Shown: positions 1-5,447 of the stretch, piece by piece | Layout: each line of letters begins with the position of its first letter | Position numbering within the stretch: position 1 is the stretch's first letter | Assembly (NCBI GenBank): GCA_025355255.1 | Contig: JANYAA010000394.1 | Coordinates: forward strand, 1 to 5,447 | DNA: 5,447 nt | From: Chloroflexota bacterium | GTDB taxonomy: Bacteria; Chloroflexota; Limnocylindria; Limnocylindrales; CSP1-4 | Direction of reading: 5' to 3' | Program-made: the position numbers and the translations under genes | Notes under the pieces: generated by a model | Seen by the model: only the letters and a program-made list of their open reading frames with translations | Told to the model about the DNA's origin: nothing | Database searches by the model: none

Positions 1-739
1 CCAAGACCGCGCCCGAGCAGGTGATCGGGTAGCTCCCGACCGGGCTGGACACTGTGGCGGTGCTTGTGCACGTGGGCGGGGTCGTGAGGCTGACCGAGGG
101 GCTGGCGACGTAGGTGAAGGCCGGGGTGGCCGCGTTGACGACCCGGGTCTTGTCGCTCGCGGTGATAGTCAGCGAAGTCGTCAGGGCTGACACGACTATC
201 GGGTTTAGCACCGGAGCTGTGGCGGAGGCAGTCAGGGCCAGCGAGCCGCCAAAGAAACCCCCGATGATTGGCGTTATGAAGGAGTAGGGCTGGGTTACCG
301 TCACCGTGACCTGGTTCCCGGCCTGTGCCGCGTAGTTCGACGCCGAATTGCAGTCTATGGAGGGCTGGGGCGCCGGGGCAGCCGGAGAGAAACAGGTGTA
401 GGAGACGCTGATGGGGCCGCCGCCGCTCAGGCCCTGCGCGTTTGATTGGCCTCGTGCCGCCTGCGTGACGCCTGCACTAAAGGAAACCGTGGTGTAGGAG
501 GTGTCAGCAGCGTGTACGGCTGCGTAGGCGGCTCCTTCCCGGGCCGCGTTGATATTCGAGATATACGCCGCGAAGACCCGCCCGAAGTCAATAGCTATCA
601 GCAAGATCAACATCATGACGGGCAGGATGAGGGCGAATTCCACGAGAGCCTGCCCGCCCCGCCGCGGAGCACGCGTGGGGTGGGCGCGAAGGCCGCGGCT
701 CGTGGGCTCCGGATTGACCGGACGCCGACTGGTGGTAAT
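1..739 (-). CDS. TadE-like Tad/Flp pilus pseudopilin with C-terminal MBG-like domain (3' end outside window)
   Basis: TadE-family proteins are minor pseudopilins of the Tad (Flp) pilus system, processed by a prepilin peptidase and held by one N-terminal helix with the rest outside the cell. From an ATT start at 739 the frame is open for 246 residues to the window edge. Residues 1-29 are an Arg/Pro-rich leader ending RRGG. The motif GGQALVEFALILP fits the Tad prepilin rule (cleavage after G29, Glu at mature +5, Phe at +6). The membrane helix spans about 33-57 and continues into DFGRVFAAY, the usual TadE block. Residues 60-186 are Ala/Ser/Thr-rich with C116 and C130. From about 190, ITASDKTRVVNAATPAFTY and then SPVGSYPITCSGA, with C224 and C241, resemble MBG repeats. 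That extension is not part of a minimal TadE. The only upstream in-frame stop is at 778-776. A GTG at 643-641 would remove the leader and cleavage Gly, so I reject it. TadE identity is strong; the MBG call is moderate; the start is inferred. Confidence 0.85.
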   Translation of the reverse strand, partial: MTTSRRPVNPEPTSRGLRAHPTRAPRRGGQALVEFALILPVMMLILLIAIDFGRVFAAYISNINAAREGAAYAAVHAADTSYTTVSFSAGVTQAARGQSNAQGLSGGGPISVSYTCFSPAAPAPQPSIDCNSASNYAAQAGNQVTVTVTQPYSFITPIIGGFFGGSLALTASATAPVLNPIVVSALTTSLTITASDKTRVVNAATPAFTYVASPSVSLTTPPTCTSTATVSSPVGSYPITCSGAVL

Positions 740-746
740 CGGAAGA

Positions 747-751
747 CTCCT
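747..751 (-). promoter_or_regulatory. Shine-Dalgarno sequence supporting an ATT start for the TadE-like gene
   Basis: On the minus strand AGGAG lies at 751-747 and is followed after 7 nt by ATT (739-737). This spacing is ideal for initiation, and no ATG, GTG or TTG occurs in frame between the upstream stop (778-776) and the leader cleavage site. It is the main support for placing the start at 739. ATT starts are known but rare (infC is the classic case). Confidence 0.5.
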
Positions 752-811
752 GAGCGGAGTGGTGAACGTGACCGACTATGGGCCGCGAACCTTACTGGCC
801 ACATTGCACAC

Positions 812-839
812 TGCCTAGTACGGATTGGCCATGCCTAGT
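812..839. repeat. 8-bp direct repeat TGCCTAGT, two copies 20 bp apart, in the spacer between kinase and pilin genes
   Basis: TGCCTAGT occurs at 812-819 and again at 832-839, a 20-bp phase (about two helical turns). The sequence TGGCCA also occurs twice nearby (796-801 and 826-831). The repeats lie in the 114-bp gap between the kinase stop and the TadE-like start, upstream of the pilin gene. Tandem direct half-sites of about this phase are the usual layout for OmpR/PhoB-type regulators, and one is encoded next door, so an operator is possible. The rest of the spacer shows no convincing promoter boxes and no terminator hairpin with a T-run. Confidence 0.3.
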
Positions 840-853
840 GGTACCGATGCCGG

Positions 854-2278
854 CTAGAACTCGCCGGGCTCCTCGGCGGGCAGGGTGATCGTGAACGCTG
901 CGCCCGGCCGTCCGTCGGCTGCCTCCAGCGCCAGGTCGCCGTCCATCGCGCGGCAGAGGCCGCGGGCGACATAGAGGCCGAGTCCCGACCCCTCGTCGCT
1001 AGGCCTGCCTGCGCCGCGCGTAAACCGGCCGAAGAGCCTGCCGCTGTCTGCCTCGTCAACGCCGGTGCCTGCGTCACGGATGGTGATCGCAAGCGCCGCG
1101 TCGCCGCGGACGGTGATGGCGGCCGTGATTGGCGTTCGTCCGCCGTAGCGCACCGCGTTGTCCAGCAGCGCCCAGAGCACCTGGTCCAGCTGGTCGGGAT
1201 CACCAACGGCCAGCCAGCCGCCGGATTGATCATCCACGGTGAACGGCACGTCGGCGACGCCGAGGCCCTCCCAAGCGCGACGGAGCATCGCCGCCGGCGC
1301 AAACACCTCCTGCGCTGGCCGCAGCACGCCGGACTCGATCCGGCTGACGGTGAGCAGCTGGCGAACCATGCGCGAGAGGCGGTCTGCCTGCTCGGTGACG
1401 ATGCCGAGACGGCGGTCCGGCCGCTCGGCCGCGAGCTGCTGGGCATAGCCGCGGATGCTCGCGAGGGGCGTCTGCAGGTTGTGGGAAACACCGCGGAGGA
1501 AGTCGTCCTTGGCTTGGTCAAGCTCCACGAGTCGCCGGTTCTGCGCCTCCACCCGCGTGTAGAGCTGCGCGTTGCGGATGGCCGCGGAGATCTCCAGCGC
1601 AAACAGCTCAAACAGATCCTGGTCCGCCCGCTCCCACCGCCGGGTGGCCGGCAGCCGGCCCGCAGCGACGCCGAGCACCTGCCCGGCAGCGACCAGCTGG
1701 GCACGTACTGGGACAGCCTCGCCCGGGACCGCCTCCTCAGCTGGCACGTCAACCGGGTCCCCCAGGATCAGCGCGCAATCGATCATCCCGAAGGTTGCCC
1801 GCGCCTCTCCCGCCGCCCGCTGCGCCAGCCGCTCCGGCGCCTCGTCAAGCGTTGTGGACTCGAGCGTGTTCAGGATGCCGCGCAGCTCCCGGTTTCGGCG
1901 CGCGAGGTCCTGGGCCAGCCGCCCGTGGCGGTCCCCCAAGCGCGCGAGGTCGTCGTCGCCGGGCAGCTCCAGCGCGCCACGGAGCTCGTCGGGCGCAAGG
2001 TCTCCGGCGGAGACGCGCTCCACAACGCGCGTGATCAGCCGGATGGGCGCGGTCAGGTCCGACGCCAGCCAGCCCGCCAGCAGGACCGCGCCAATGGCGG
2101 TCAGCGCCAGCGCAAGCAGCAGACCGCGGGCGAGGGCGGGCTGGATCGGGTCGTTGGCTCCGGCAACCACCAGTGCGAGGCCGCCGAAGACCGCCAGCGG
2201 CAGGATGGCAGCGACGATCAGCGATGCCATCAGGCGGTTGCGGAAGCTGAGGCGCGGCGGTCGGTCCCGGCTCATCAC
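854..2278 (-). CDS. Membrane sensor histidine kinase (HAMP-GAF-HisKA-HATPase_c)
   Basis: An orthodox sensor kinase of 474 residues, expected to autophosphorylate on His and pass the phosphate to the regulator encoded just before it. Two membrane helices lie at about 16-41 and 49-71, leaving only a few residues outside, so there is no periplasmic sensor domain. HAMP follows (about 72-126), then a GAF-like segment (about 135-240) ending in AAIRNAQLY, then a short coiled linker. The H-box is VSHNLQTPL with phospho-acceptor H266. The N-box has N374 in LLDNAVRYGG; G1 is DAGTG at 402-406; the F-box is LFGRF at 415-419; G2 is GSGLGL at 430-435. The H-box is HNLQTP rather than the usual HELRTP. The first codon is GTG at 2278, overlapping the regulator's TGA; an ATG immediately after (2275) gives nearly the same protein. 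Co-transcription and translational coupling with the regulator are likely. The signal is unknown; the GAF region suggests a cytoplasmic ligand, but I see no haem, metal or chromophore motif. Confidence 0.95.
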   Translation of the reverse strand: MMSRDRPPRLSFRNRLMASLIVAAILPLAVFGGLALVVAGANDPIQPALARGLLLALALTAIGAVLLAGWLASDLTAPIRLITRVVERVSAGDLAPDELRGALELPGDDDLARLGDRHGRLAQDLARRNRELRGILNTLESTTLDEAPERLAQRAAGEARATFGMIDCALILGDPVDVPAEEAVPGEAVPVRAQLVAAGQVLGVAAGRLPATRRWERADQDLFELFALEISAAIRNAQLYTRVEAQNRRLVELDQAKDDFLRGVSHNLQTPLASIRGYAQQLAAERPDRRLGIVTEQADRLSRMVRQLLTVSRIESGVLRPAQEVFAPAAMLRRAWEGLGVADVPFTVDDQSGGWLAVGDPDQLDQVLWALLDNAVRYGGRTPITAAITVRGDAALAITIRDAGTGVDEADSGRLFGRFTRGAGRPSDEGSGLGLYVARGLCRAMDGDLALEAADGRPGAAFTITLPAEEPGEF

Positions 2279-3039
2279 CGGAGCATCTCGGGTCCCGCGG
2301 GGCTGTCAAGCCCGCTCGCCGCTCCCGCCGCTACCAGTCGGTACCCGATGCCGCGCACCGTCAGGAGGTGCACGGGCTTGTTGGGATCCACCTCCACCTT
2401 CCGGCGCAGGCGGCGCATCGTGACCCAGACGTAGGAGGGATCAGCGTCGTCCGTGTCGGCCCAGCCACGGGCCAGCAGCATCTCGGTAGTAACGGTCTGC
2501 CCGAGGTTCGCCGCGAGCGCGTACAGCAGGCGCGACTCCGTGGGCGTCAGCGCAACCGGCGTGCCAGCGACGATTGCGGTGCGGCGGTGGAGCTCAAGCG
2601 CCAGGCTTGGCCCCAGGGACAGCCGCTGGCGGGGCACACGATCGCCAACCCGCCGAAGCACGCGCGTGATCCGCGCCCGCAGCTCCGGGTAGTGATAGGG
2701 CTTGGTGACGTAGTCCTCGGCCACCTCGTCGAGCAGATCGGCCTTGGAGTCCGCCGTGTCGATGGCCGACAGCACGATGATTGGCAGATCCGCCCGAGCC
2801 TTCACCTCGCGCGCGAGCGCTAAGCCGTCCAAGCGCGGCATGAGCATGTCGATGATCAGCAGGTCTGGCCAGGCCACGCCCAGCCGCCGGAGCGCCTCCT
2901 CGCCGTCGCGGGCGGTCTGGACCTCGTAGCCGTCGGCCGTGAGCTGCTCGGCCAAGATCACGCGCAGGTCCGGATCGTCGTCCACGATCAGGATGCGCGG
3001 CGCCGAGACGCCGTACGGGCCAGGTCCGCCAAACACCAT
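2275..3039 (-). CDS. OmpR/PhoB-family response regulator (receiver plus winged helix)
   Basis: A DNA-binding response regulator of 254 residues. After a 14-residue N-terminal extension the receiver begins at ILIVDDD (acidic pocket D20, D21). The phospho-acceptor is D64 in LIIDMLMPRLDG, the switch Ser is S91, and K113 lies in YVTKP, so all core residues are present. The usual GADDY motif before the Lys is replaced by EVAEDY. A winged-helix effector domain spans about 138-237, with LTPTESRLL, the recognition-helix region YVWVTMRRLRRKV and the wing TVRGIGYRL. A basic, Ala-rich tail ends in MLR. The start at ATG 3039 has no Shine-Dalgarno sequence; the next codon is GTG, and there is no other start before the receiver. 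The stop overlaps the start of the kinase gene, so the two form one unit. Targets are unknown; candidates in view are its own promoter, the divergent purine genes and the downstream pilin gene. Confidence 0.95.
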   Translation of the reverse strand: MVFGGPGPYGVSAPRILIVDDDPDLRVILAEQLTADGYEVQTARDGEEALRRLGVAWPDLLIIDMLMPRLDGLALAREVKARADLPIIVLSAIDTADSKADLLDEVAEDYVTKPYHYPELRARITRVLRRVGDRVPRQRLSLGPSLALELHRRTAIVAGTPVALTPTESRLLYALAANLGQTVTTEMLLARGWADTDDADPSYVWVTMRRLRRKVEVDPNKPVHLLTVRGIGYRLVAAGAASGLDSPAGPEMLR

Positions 3040-3094
3040 GGCGGGAGCATAGCCCCGCGGGTTGCACGATCGCTCGCTCTACACTCACGGGGCC
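3040..3094. promoter_or_regulatory. Divergent promoter region between response regulator and purine genes
   Basis: All transcription signals for two divergent units must fit in or near these 55 bp. On the minus strand TATGCT (3051-3046) resembles a -10 box and ends 6 nt before the regulator ATG. On the plus strand TACACT (3080-3085) resembles a -10 box and ends 9 nt before the GrpB-PurK ATG. Each matches TATAAT at four of six positions; neither has a clear TTGACA at the right distance. The perfect 8-bp palindrome CCCGCGGG (3054-3061) sits between them. Neither start codon has a Shine-Dalgarno sequence, which fits leaderless or nearly leaderless mRNAs. Confidence 0.35.
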
Positions 3095-4810
3095 ATGTCC
3101 AGCCTGCCCATCAGCCCGTACGAGCGCGAGCCCGCCGCCGTTGCGCCGTGGGATCCGCGCTGCGCGGATGTGGCGCGGGAGGTGGTGCGCATGGTCAGCG
3201 GCGTGCTGCCGGGGGTGGTAGCCCACCATGTCGGCAGCTCCGCGGTGCCGGGTCTGGCTGGCAAGAACGTCGTGGATCTGGCGATTGAGGCCCCGCCCGA
3301 CGAGATCCAGCTGGTCGTGGAGGCCTTGGTCTCGCTGGGCTTTGGGCGCCAGACGGGCATCGCGCCGTTCCCGCCCACGCGGCCGCTGCTGCTGGGCCAA
3401 GTGCTCCACGAGGGCGCGCTATACCGCATCCACCTCCACGTGATGCCGCCCGCGCGGGACGAGCTGCGCGAGCTGCTGGGCTTCCGCGATGCGCTCCGCG
3501 CCGATACCGCCCTGCGTGACGGCTACGCCGATGCCAAGCGCGCCATTGTGGCCTCCGTGGGTCTCGGCGAAGCCAACCAGCTGTACACGGGGCACAGCGA
3601 GTTCGTGGAGGAGGCGCTCCTGCGCCTGGGGATCCGGCGGGCGCCTGCAGACCGGCCGCAGCCACTGGCGCCGGGCTCAACCATCGGCATCCTTGGCGGC
3701 GGCCAGCTGGGCCGAATGCTGGGCTTCGCGGCGCGGGCGATGGGCTATCGGATCATCGCGCTGGACCCGGATCCTTTGTGTCCCACGGCGGCCGTGGCCG
3801 ACGAGATCATCGTGGGCCGGTATGACGATGTTGAGGCGGCGCGTCGGCTCGGCCAGGCTGCGGACGTCGTCACATACGAGCTGGAGCACATTGGGCTCGA
3901 GGCGGCTGCTGCGGCTGGTGCAGGCGCCCCGCTTCGGCCGGGGCTTGCGGCGCTGGCCAAGACGCAGGACCGGCTGGCGGAGCGGCGGTTCATCCGCTCC
4001 ATCGGCGAGTGGACGGCGCCTTGGCGCGAGGTTCGCGGCGTTGCGGAGGCTGAGGCTGCCGCTCGAGAGCTAGGTCTGCCGATGCGGCTGAAGTCGCCCA
4101 TCGGCGGGTATGACGGGCGCTCGCAGGTGCGCGTCTTGACGGCGGACGGCGTGGCGGCGGGGGTTGCGGCGTTGGGCGGGCAGGACGGGCGGCCGCTGTT
4201 GGCCGAAGCGGAGATTGACTACGCGGCGGAGCTTTCCGTGGTCTGCGCACGCGACCGCGATGGACGGACGCTGGCGTTCCCCGTCTCGTACAACGTGCAC
4301 CACGAGGGCGTTCTGGCCGAGACGGTGGCACCCGCGCCCATCGACCCGCTGGTGGCCGCCGATGCCTGCTCCATCGCGTCCTGGGTTGCACGTGGGCTGG
4401 ATGCCGTGGGCGTGATCACCGTGGAGCTGTTCCAGCTGCGCGGCGGCGGGCTGATGATCAACGAGCTGGCCCCGCGGGTGCACAACAGCGGCCACTGGAC
4501 CATCGAGGGCGCCGCCACGTCGCAGTTTGAGCAGCACCTGCGTGCGATCCTCGGGCTGCCGCTTGGTTCCGTCGCGCCCCACGGGAGGGCCGCCTTGGTC
4601 AACCTCATGGGCAGCGGTGCCGATCGGCCGGCGCGTCTCGTCGGGCTTGAGGCTGCGCTCGCTGACCCGCGCGTCAAGGTCCACGTCTACGGCAAGCGCC
4701 GCGTGTTTGCCGGGCGCAAGATGGGGCATATCACCGTGGCCGGCGTCGATGACGATTCGGCCCTTGCGCGGGCTCGCCTGGCCTTGGCCGCGCTGCAGTG
4801 GGAGGTCTGA
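3095..4810 (+). CDS. purK: GrpB/UPF0157 domain fused to PurK (N5-carboxyaminoimidazole ribonucleotide synthase)
   Basis: One uninterrupted frame of 571 residues with two domains. Residues about 5-180 are GrpB (UPF0157), a family with a nucleotidyltransferase-like fold: [14 protein letters not shown] with D61 downstream, [15 protein letters not shown], and a closing [17 protein letters not shown] short Pro/Arg linker (181-194) leads to PurK (about 195-571, normal PurK length), an ATP-grasp enzyme that uses ATP and bicarbonate to carboxylate AIR to N5-CAIR. PurK motifs are [12 protein letters not shown] (198-209), TYELEHI (260-266), [14 protein letters not shown] (331-344), [11 protein letters not shown] (400-410), the signature [17 protein letters not shown] (456-472), then [17 protein letters not shown] and HVYGK...RKMGHI. 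All conserved PurK blocks are present, so that half should be active. I chose ATG 3095; a TTG at 3062 in frame adds 11 unconserved residues and would overlap the promoter region. PurE follows after 4 nt, confirming the pathway. The role of the GrpB half is unknown; in actinobacteria such as Mycobacterium tuberculosis a UPF0157 domain is fused to CoaE. Confidence 0.95.
   Translation: MSSLPISPYEREPAAVAPWDPRCADVAREVVRMVSGVLPGVVAHHVGSSAVPGLAGKNVVDLAIEAPPDEIQLVVEALVSLGFGRQTGIAPFPPTRPLLLGQVLHEGALYRIHLHVMPPARDELRELLGFRDALRADTALRDGYADAKRAIVASVGLGEANQLYTGHSEFVEEALLRLGIRRAPADRPQPLAPGSTIGILGGGQLGRMLGFAARAMGYRIIALDPDPLCPTAAVADEIIVGRYDDVEAARRLGQAADVVTYELEHIGLEAAAAAGAGAPLRPGLAALAKTQDRLAERRFIRSIGEWTAPWREVRGVAEAEAAARELGLPMRLKSPIGGYDGRSQVRVLTADGVAAGVAALGGQDGRPLLAEAEIDYAAELSVVCARDRDGRTLAFPVSYNVHHEGVLAETVAPAPIDPLVAADACSIASWVARGLDAVGVITVELFQLRGGGLMINELAPRVHNSGHWTIEGAATSQFEQHLRAILGLPLGSVAPHGRAALVNLMGSGADRPARLVGLEAALADPRVKVHVYGKRRVFAGRKMGHITVAGVDDDSALARARLALAALQWEV
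4800..4805 (+). promoter_or_regulatory. Shine-Dalgarno sequence of purE, inside the last codons of purK
   Basis: GGGAGG overlaps the final PurK codons (tgg gag gtc) and lies 9 nt before a GTG at 4815. It decides the purE start, because the frame stays open upstream within purK and the next in-frame ATG comes only deep inside the PurE core (near 5042). It also contrasts with the first gene of the unit, which has no such site. Confidence 0.8.
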
Positions 4811-4814
4811 AACC

Positions 4815-5315
4815 GTGGGCGAAACTGGGCCGCGCGTCGGCATCGTCGGTGGAAGCCGGTCGGACTTTCCCATCCTCGAGCGGACGCGCGAGGTGCTTGA
4901 GGAGCTGGGCGTGCCCTGCGAGCTGCGTGTGGTGTCGGCCCACCGGACGCCGGACCACCTGTTTCGCTACGCCGAGACCGCGGTTGGCCGCGGCATCCGC
5001 GTGATCGTTGCCGGGGCTGGCGGCGCGGCGCATCTTCCTGGCATGCTGGCGGCCAAGACGCAGCTCCCCGTGATTGGCGTGCCCATTCCCACGCAGCACC
5101 TGGGCGGGCTAGACTCGCTGCTCTCGATTGTCCAGATGCCGCGGGGCATTCCCGTGGCCACCGTGGCGATCGGCAACGGGGAGAACGCCGCGCTGCTGGC
5201 GGCCCAGATCCTTGCGCTGTCGGACCCGGTGCTGGCCGAGGCGCTGCGCACCCGCCGCGACGAGCAGACCGATGCGGTCCTTGAGGACCCATCCAACGAG
5301 GAGCCGCTCGACTAG
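4815..5315 (+). CDS. purE: PurE, N5-carboxyaminoimidazole ribonucleotide mutase (class I)
   Basis: PurE moves the carboxylate of N5-CAIR from nitrogen to carbon, giving CAIR in de novo purine synthesis; class I enzymes act on the product of PurK, which is encoded immediately upstream. The 166-residue protein has the family length and motifs: [11 protein letters not shown] near the N-terminus (9-19), the active-site motif SAHRTP with H43, [17 protein letters not shown] (67-82), PVIGVP (85-90), [24 protein letters not shown] (97-120) and [14 protein letters not shown] (120-133). A charged tail ends in EEPLD. The start is GTG 4815 with GGGAGG 9 nt before it, and purK ends only 4 nt upstream, so both genes are almost certainly co-transcribed and coupled. 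The presence of PurK argues for the bacterial two-step route rather than the class II (AIR carboxylase) route. Nothing looks truncated or unusual. Confidence 0.97.
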   Translation: MGETGPRVGIVGGSRSDFPILERTREVLEELGVPCELRVVSAHRTPDHLFRYAETAVGRGIRVIVAGAGGAAHLPGMLAAKTQLPVIGVPIPTQHLGGLDSLLSIVQMPRGIPVATVAIGNGENAALLAAQILALSDPVLAEALRTRRDEQTDAVLEDPSNEEPLD

Positions 5316-5354
5316 GGCTCGCGCGCCGATTCGGGCTCGCACGTGTCGAGAGTC

Positions 5355-5367
5355 CTCACCCGGTGAG
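5355..5367. promoter_or_regulatory. Palindrome CTCACC-C-GGTGAG, possible operator copy 1
   Basis: A perfect 13-bp inverted repeat with a single central base. A one-base centre leaves no proper RNA loop unless inner pairs open, so a site for a dimeric DNA-binding protein is more likely than a terminator. It shares all 12 arm bases with the palindrome at 5394-5410. Confidence 0.45.
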
Positions 5368-5393
5368 TCATCGCGTGCTTGCGTGCAGCCGTT

Positions 5394-5410
5394 GGCTCAC
5401 CAGGTGAGCC
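5394..5410. promoter_or_regulatory. Palindrome GGCTCACC-A-GGTGAGCC, possible operator copy 2
   Basis: A perfect 17-bp inverted repeat with a single central base, containing the same CTCACC-N-GGTGAG core as the copy at 5355-5367. The centres (5361 and 5402) are 41 bp apart, close to four helical turns, so dimers bound to both would sit on the same DNA face. I do not recognise the regulator that reads this motif. Confidence 0.5.
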
Positions 5411-5447
5411 GCGCGAGTCCCGGTGACCGCGGGTGGCCGCTCCCGAG

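Larger units (their letters stand above)
5316..5447. other. Intergenic end of window, no gene recognised, palindrome-rich
   Basis: No reading frame here looks like a gene, and no hairpin followed by a T-run marks a terminator for the purine unit. The stretch holds an 8-bp direct repeat GGGCTCGC (5315-5322 and 5333-5340), two related palindromes listed separately, and a further short odd-centred palindrome CGGT-G-ACCG (5421-5429). It most likely contains the control region of a gene beyond the right edge. Confidence 0.5.

Noticed and set aside
641..643. GTG as start of the TadE-like gene
   Set aside because: It falls inside the prepilin motif, removing the leader and the cleavage Gly, so the protein could not be processed like other Tad pseudopilins.
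446..838. Plus-strand open frame of 130 codons across the pilin gene and spacer
   Set aside because: The minus strand there encodes a clear prepilin motif and membrane helix; the plus-strand product has no recognisable feature and no ribosome binding site.
1226..2434. Long plus-strand open frame (402 codons) opposite the kinase and regulator
   Set aside because: It is the antisense shadow of two well-supported genes in high-GC DNA. Its product is Arg/Gln-rich with no domain, and it crosses the overlap of both real genes.
3062..3094. TTG at 3062 as start of the GrpB-PurK gene
   Set aside because: It would add 11 residues not seen in the GrpB family and would place the start upstream of the only -10-like box; ATG 3095 fits the domain boundary.
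5315..5340. Direct repeat GGGCTCGC x2 after purE
   Set aside because: Eight GC-rich bases repeated at short distance are expected by chance in such DNA, and one copy overlaps the purE stop codon.
5355..5410. Palindromes as rho-independent terminators of the purine unit
   Set aside because: Each has a single-base centre and neither is followed by a T-run, so they do not fit an intrinsic terminator.
5394..5447. Possible tRNA T-arm or riboswitch (GCGAGTCCCGGTGACC)
   Set aside because: The string faintly recalls a T-arm and parts of the cobalamin riboswitch core, but I find no acceptor or anticodon arm and no complete riboswitch core or pairing pattern. A covariance-model search of the extended region would settle it.

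Overview
This is a high-GC bacterial window (roughly two thirds G+C by eye) holding five protein genes and no RNA gene, CRISPR array or transposase that I can see. No gene names a taxon. The high GC, a Tad-type pilus pseudopilin with an MBG-like (mostly-beta) C-terminal repeat, an OmpR-type regulator with a diverged receiver, and purine genes with unusual domain joining would suit a Chloroflexota-like (for example Limnocylindria-like) or actinobacterial environmental genome. That placement is a guess from style, not from a marker gene.

Left part (1-853, minus strand): a TadE-like pseudopilin gene runs off the left edge. It has an Arg-rich leader, a prepilin-peptidase motif, one membrane helix, a Ser/Thr/Ala-rich ectodomain and the beginning of an MBG-like domain. 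It has no ATG, GTG or TTG start ahead of the leader; an ATT codon behind a good Shine-Dalgarno sequence is the best start. A 114-bp spacer with an 8-bp direct repeat separates it from the next gene.

Middle part (854-3039, minus strand): a two-component pair in the order response regulator then histidine kinase, joined by a TGATG-type stop/start overlap. The kinase has two membrane helices with almost no external loop, then HAMP, a GAF-like region, HisKA and HATPase_c, so it probably senses something in the membrane or cytoplasm.

Right part (3095-5315, plus strand), divergent from the two-component pair across only 55 bp: a two-gene purine unit. The first gene is a single open frame joining an N-terminal GrpB/UPF0157 domain to a complete PurK (N5-CAIR synthase); the second, 4 nt later with its own Shine-Dalgarno sequence, is PurE (N5-CAIR mutase). 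Together PurK and PurE turn AIR, bicarbonate and ATP into CAIR. The GrpB-PurK fusion is the most unusual protein in the window.

The last 132 bp (5316-5447) contain no recognisable gene but hold two copies of an odd-centred palindrome, CTCACC-N-GGTGAG, whose centres are 41 bp apart. They look like a pair of operator sites for whatever lies beyond the right edge.
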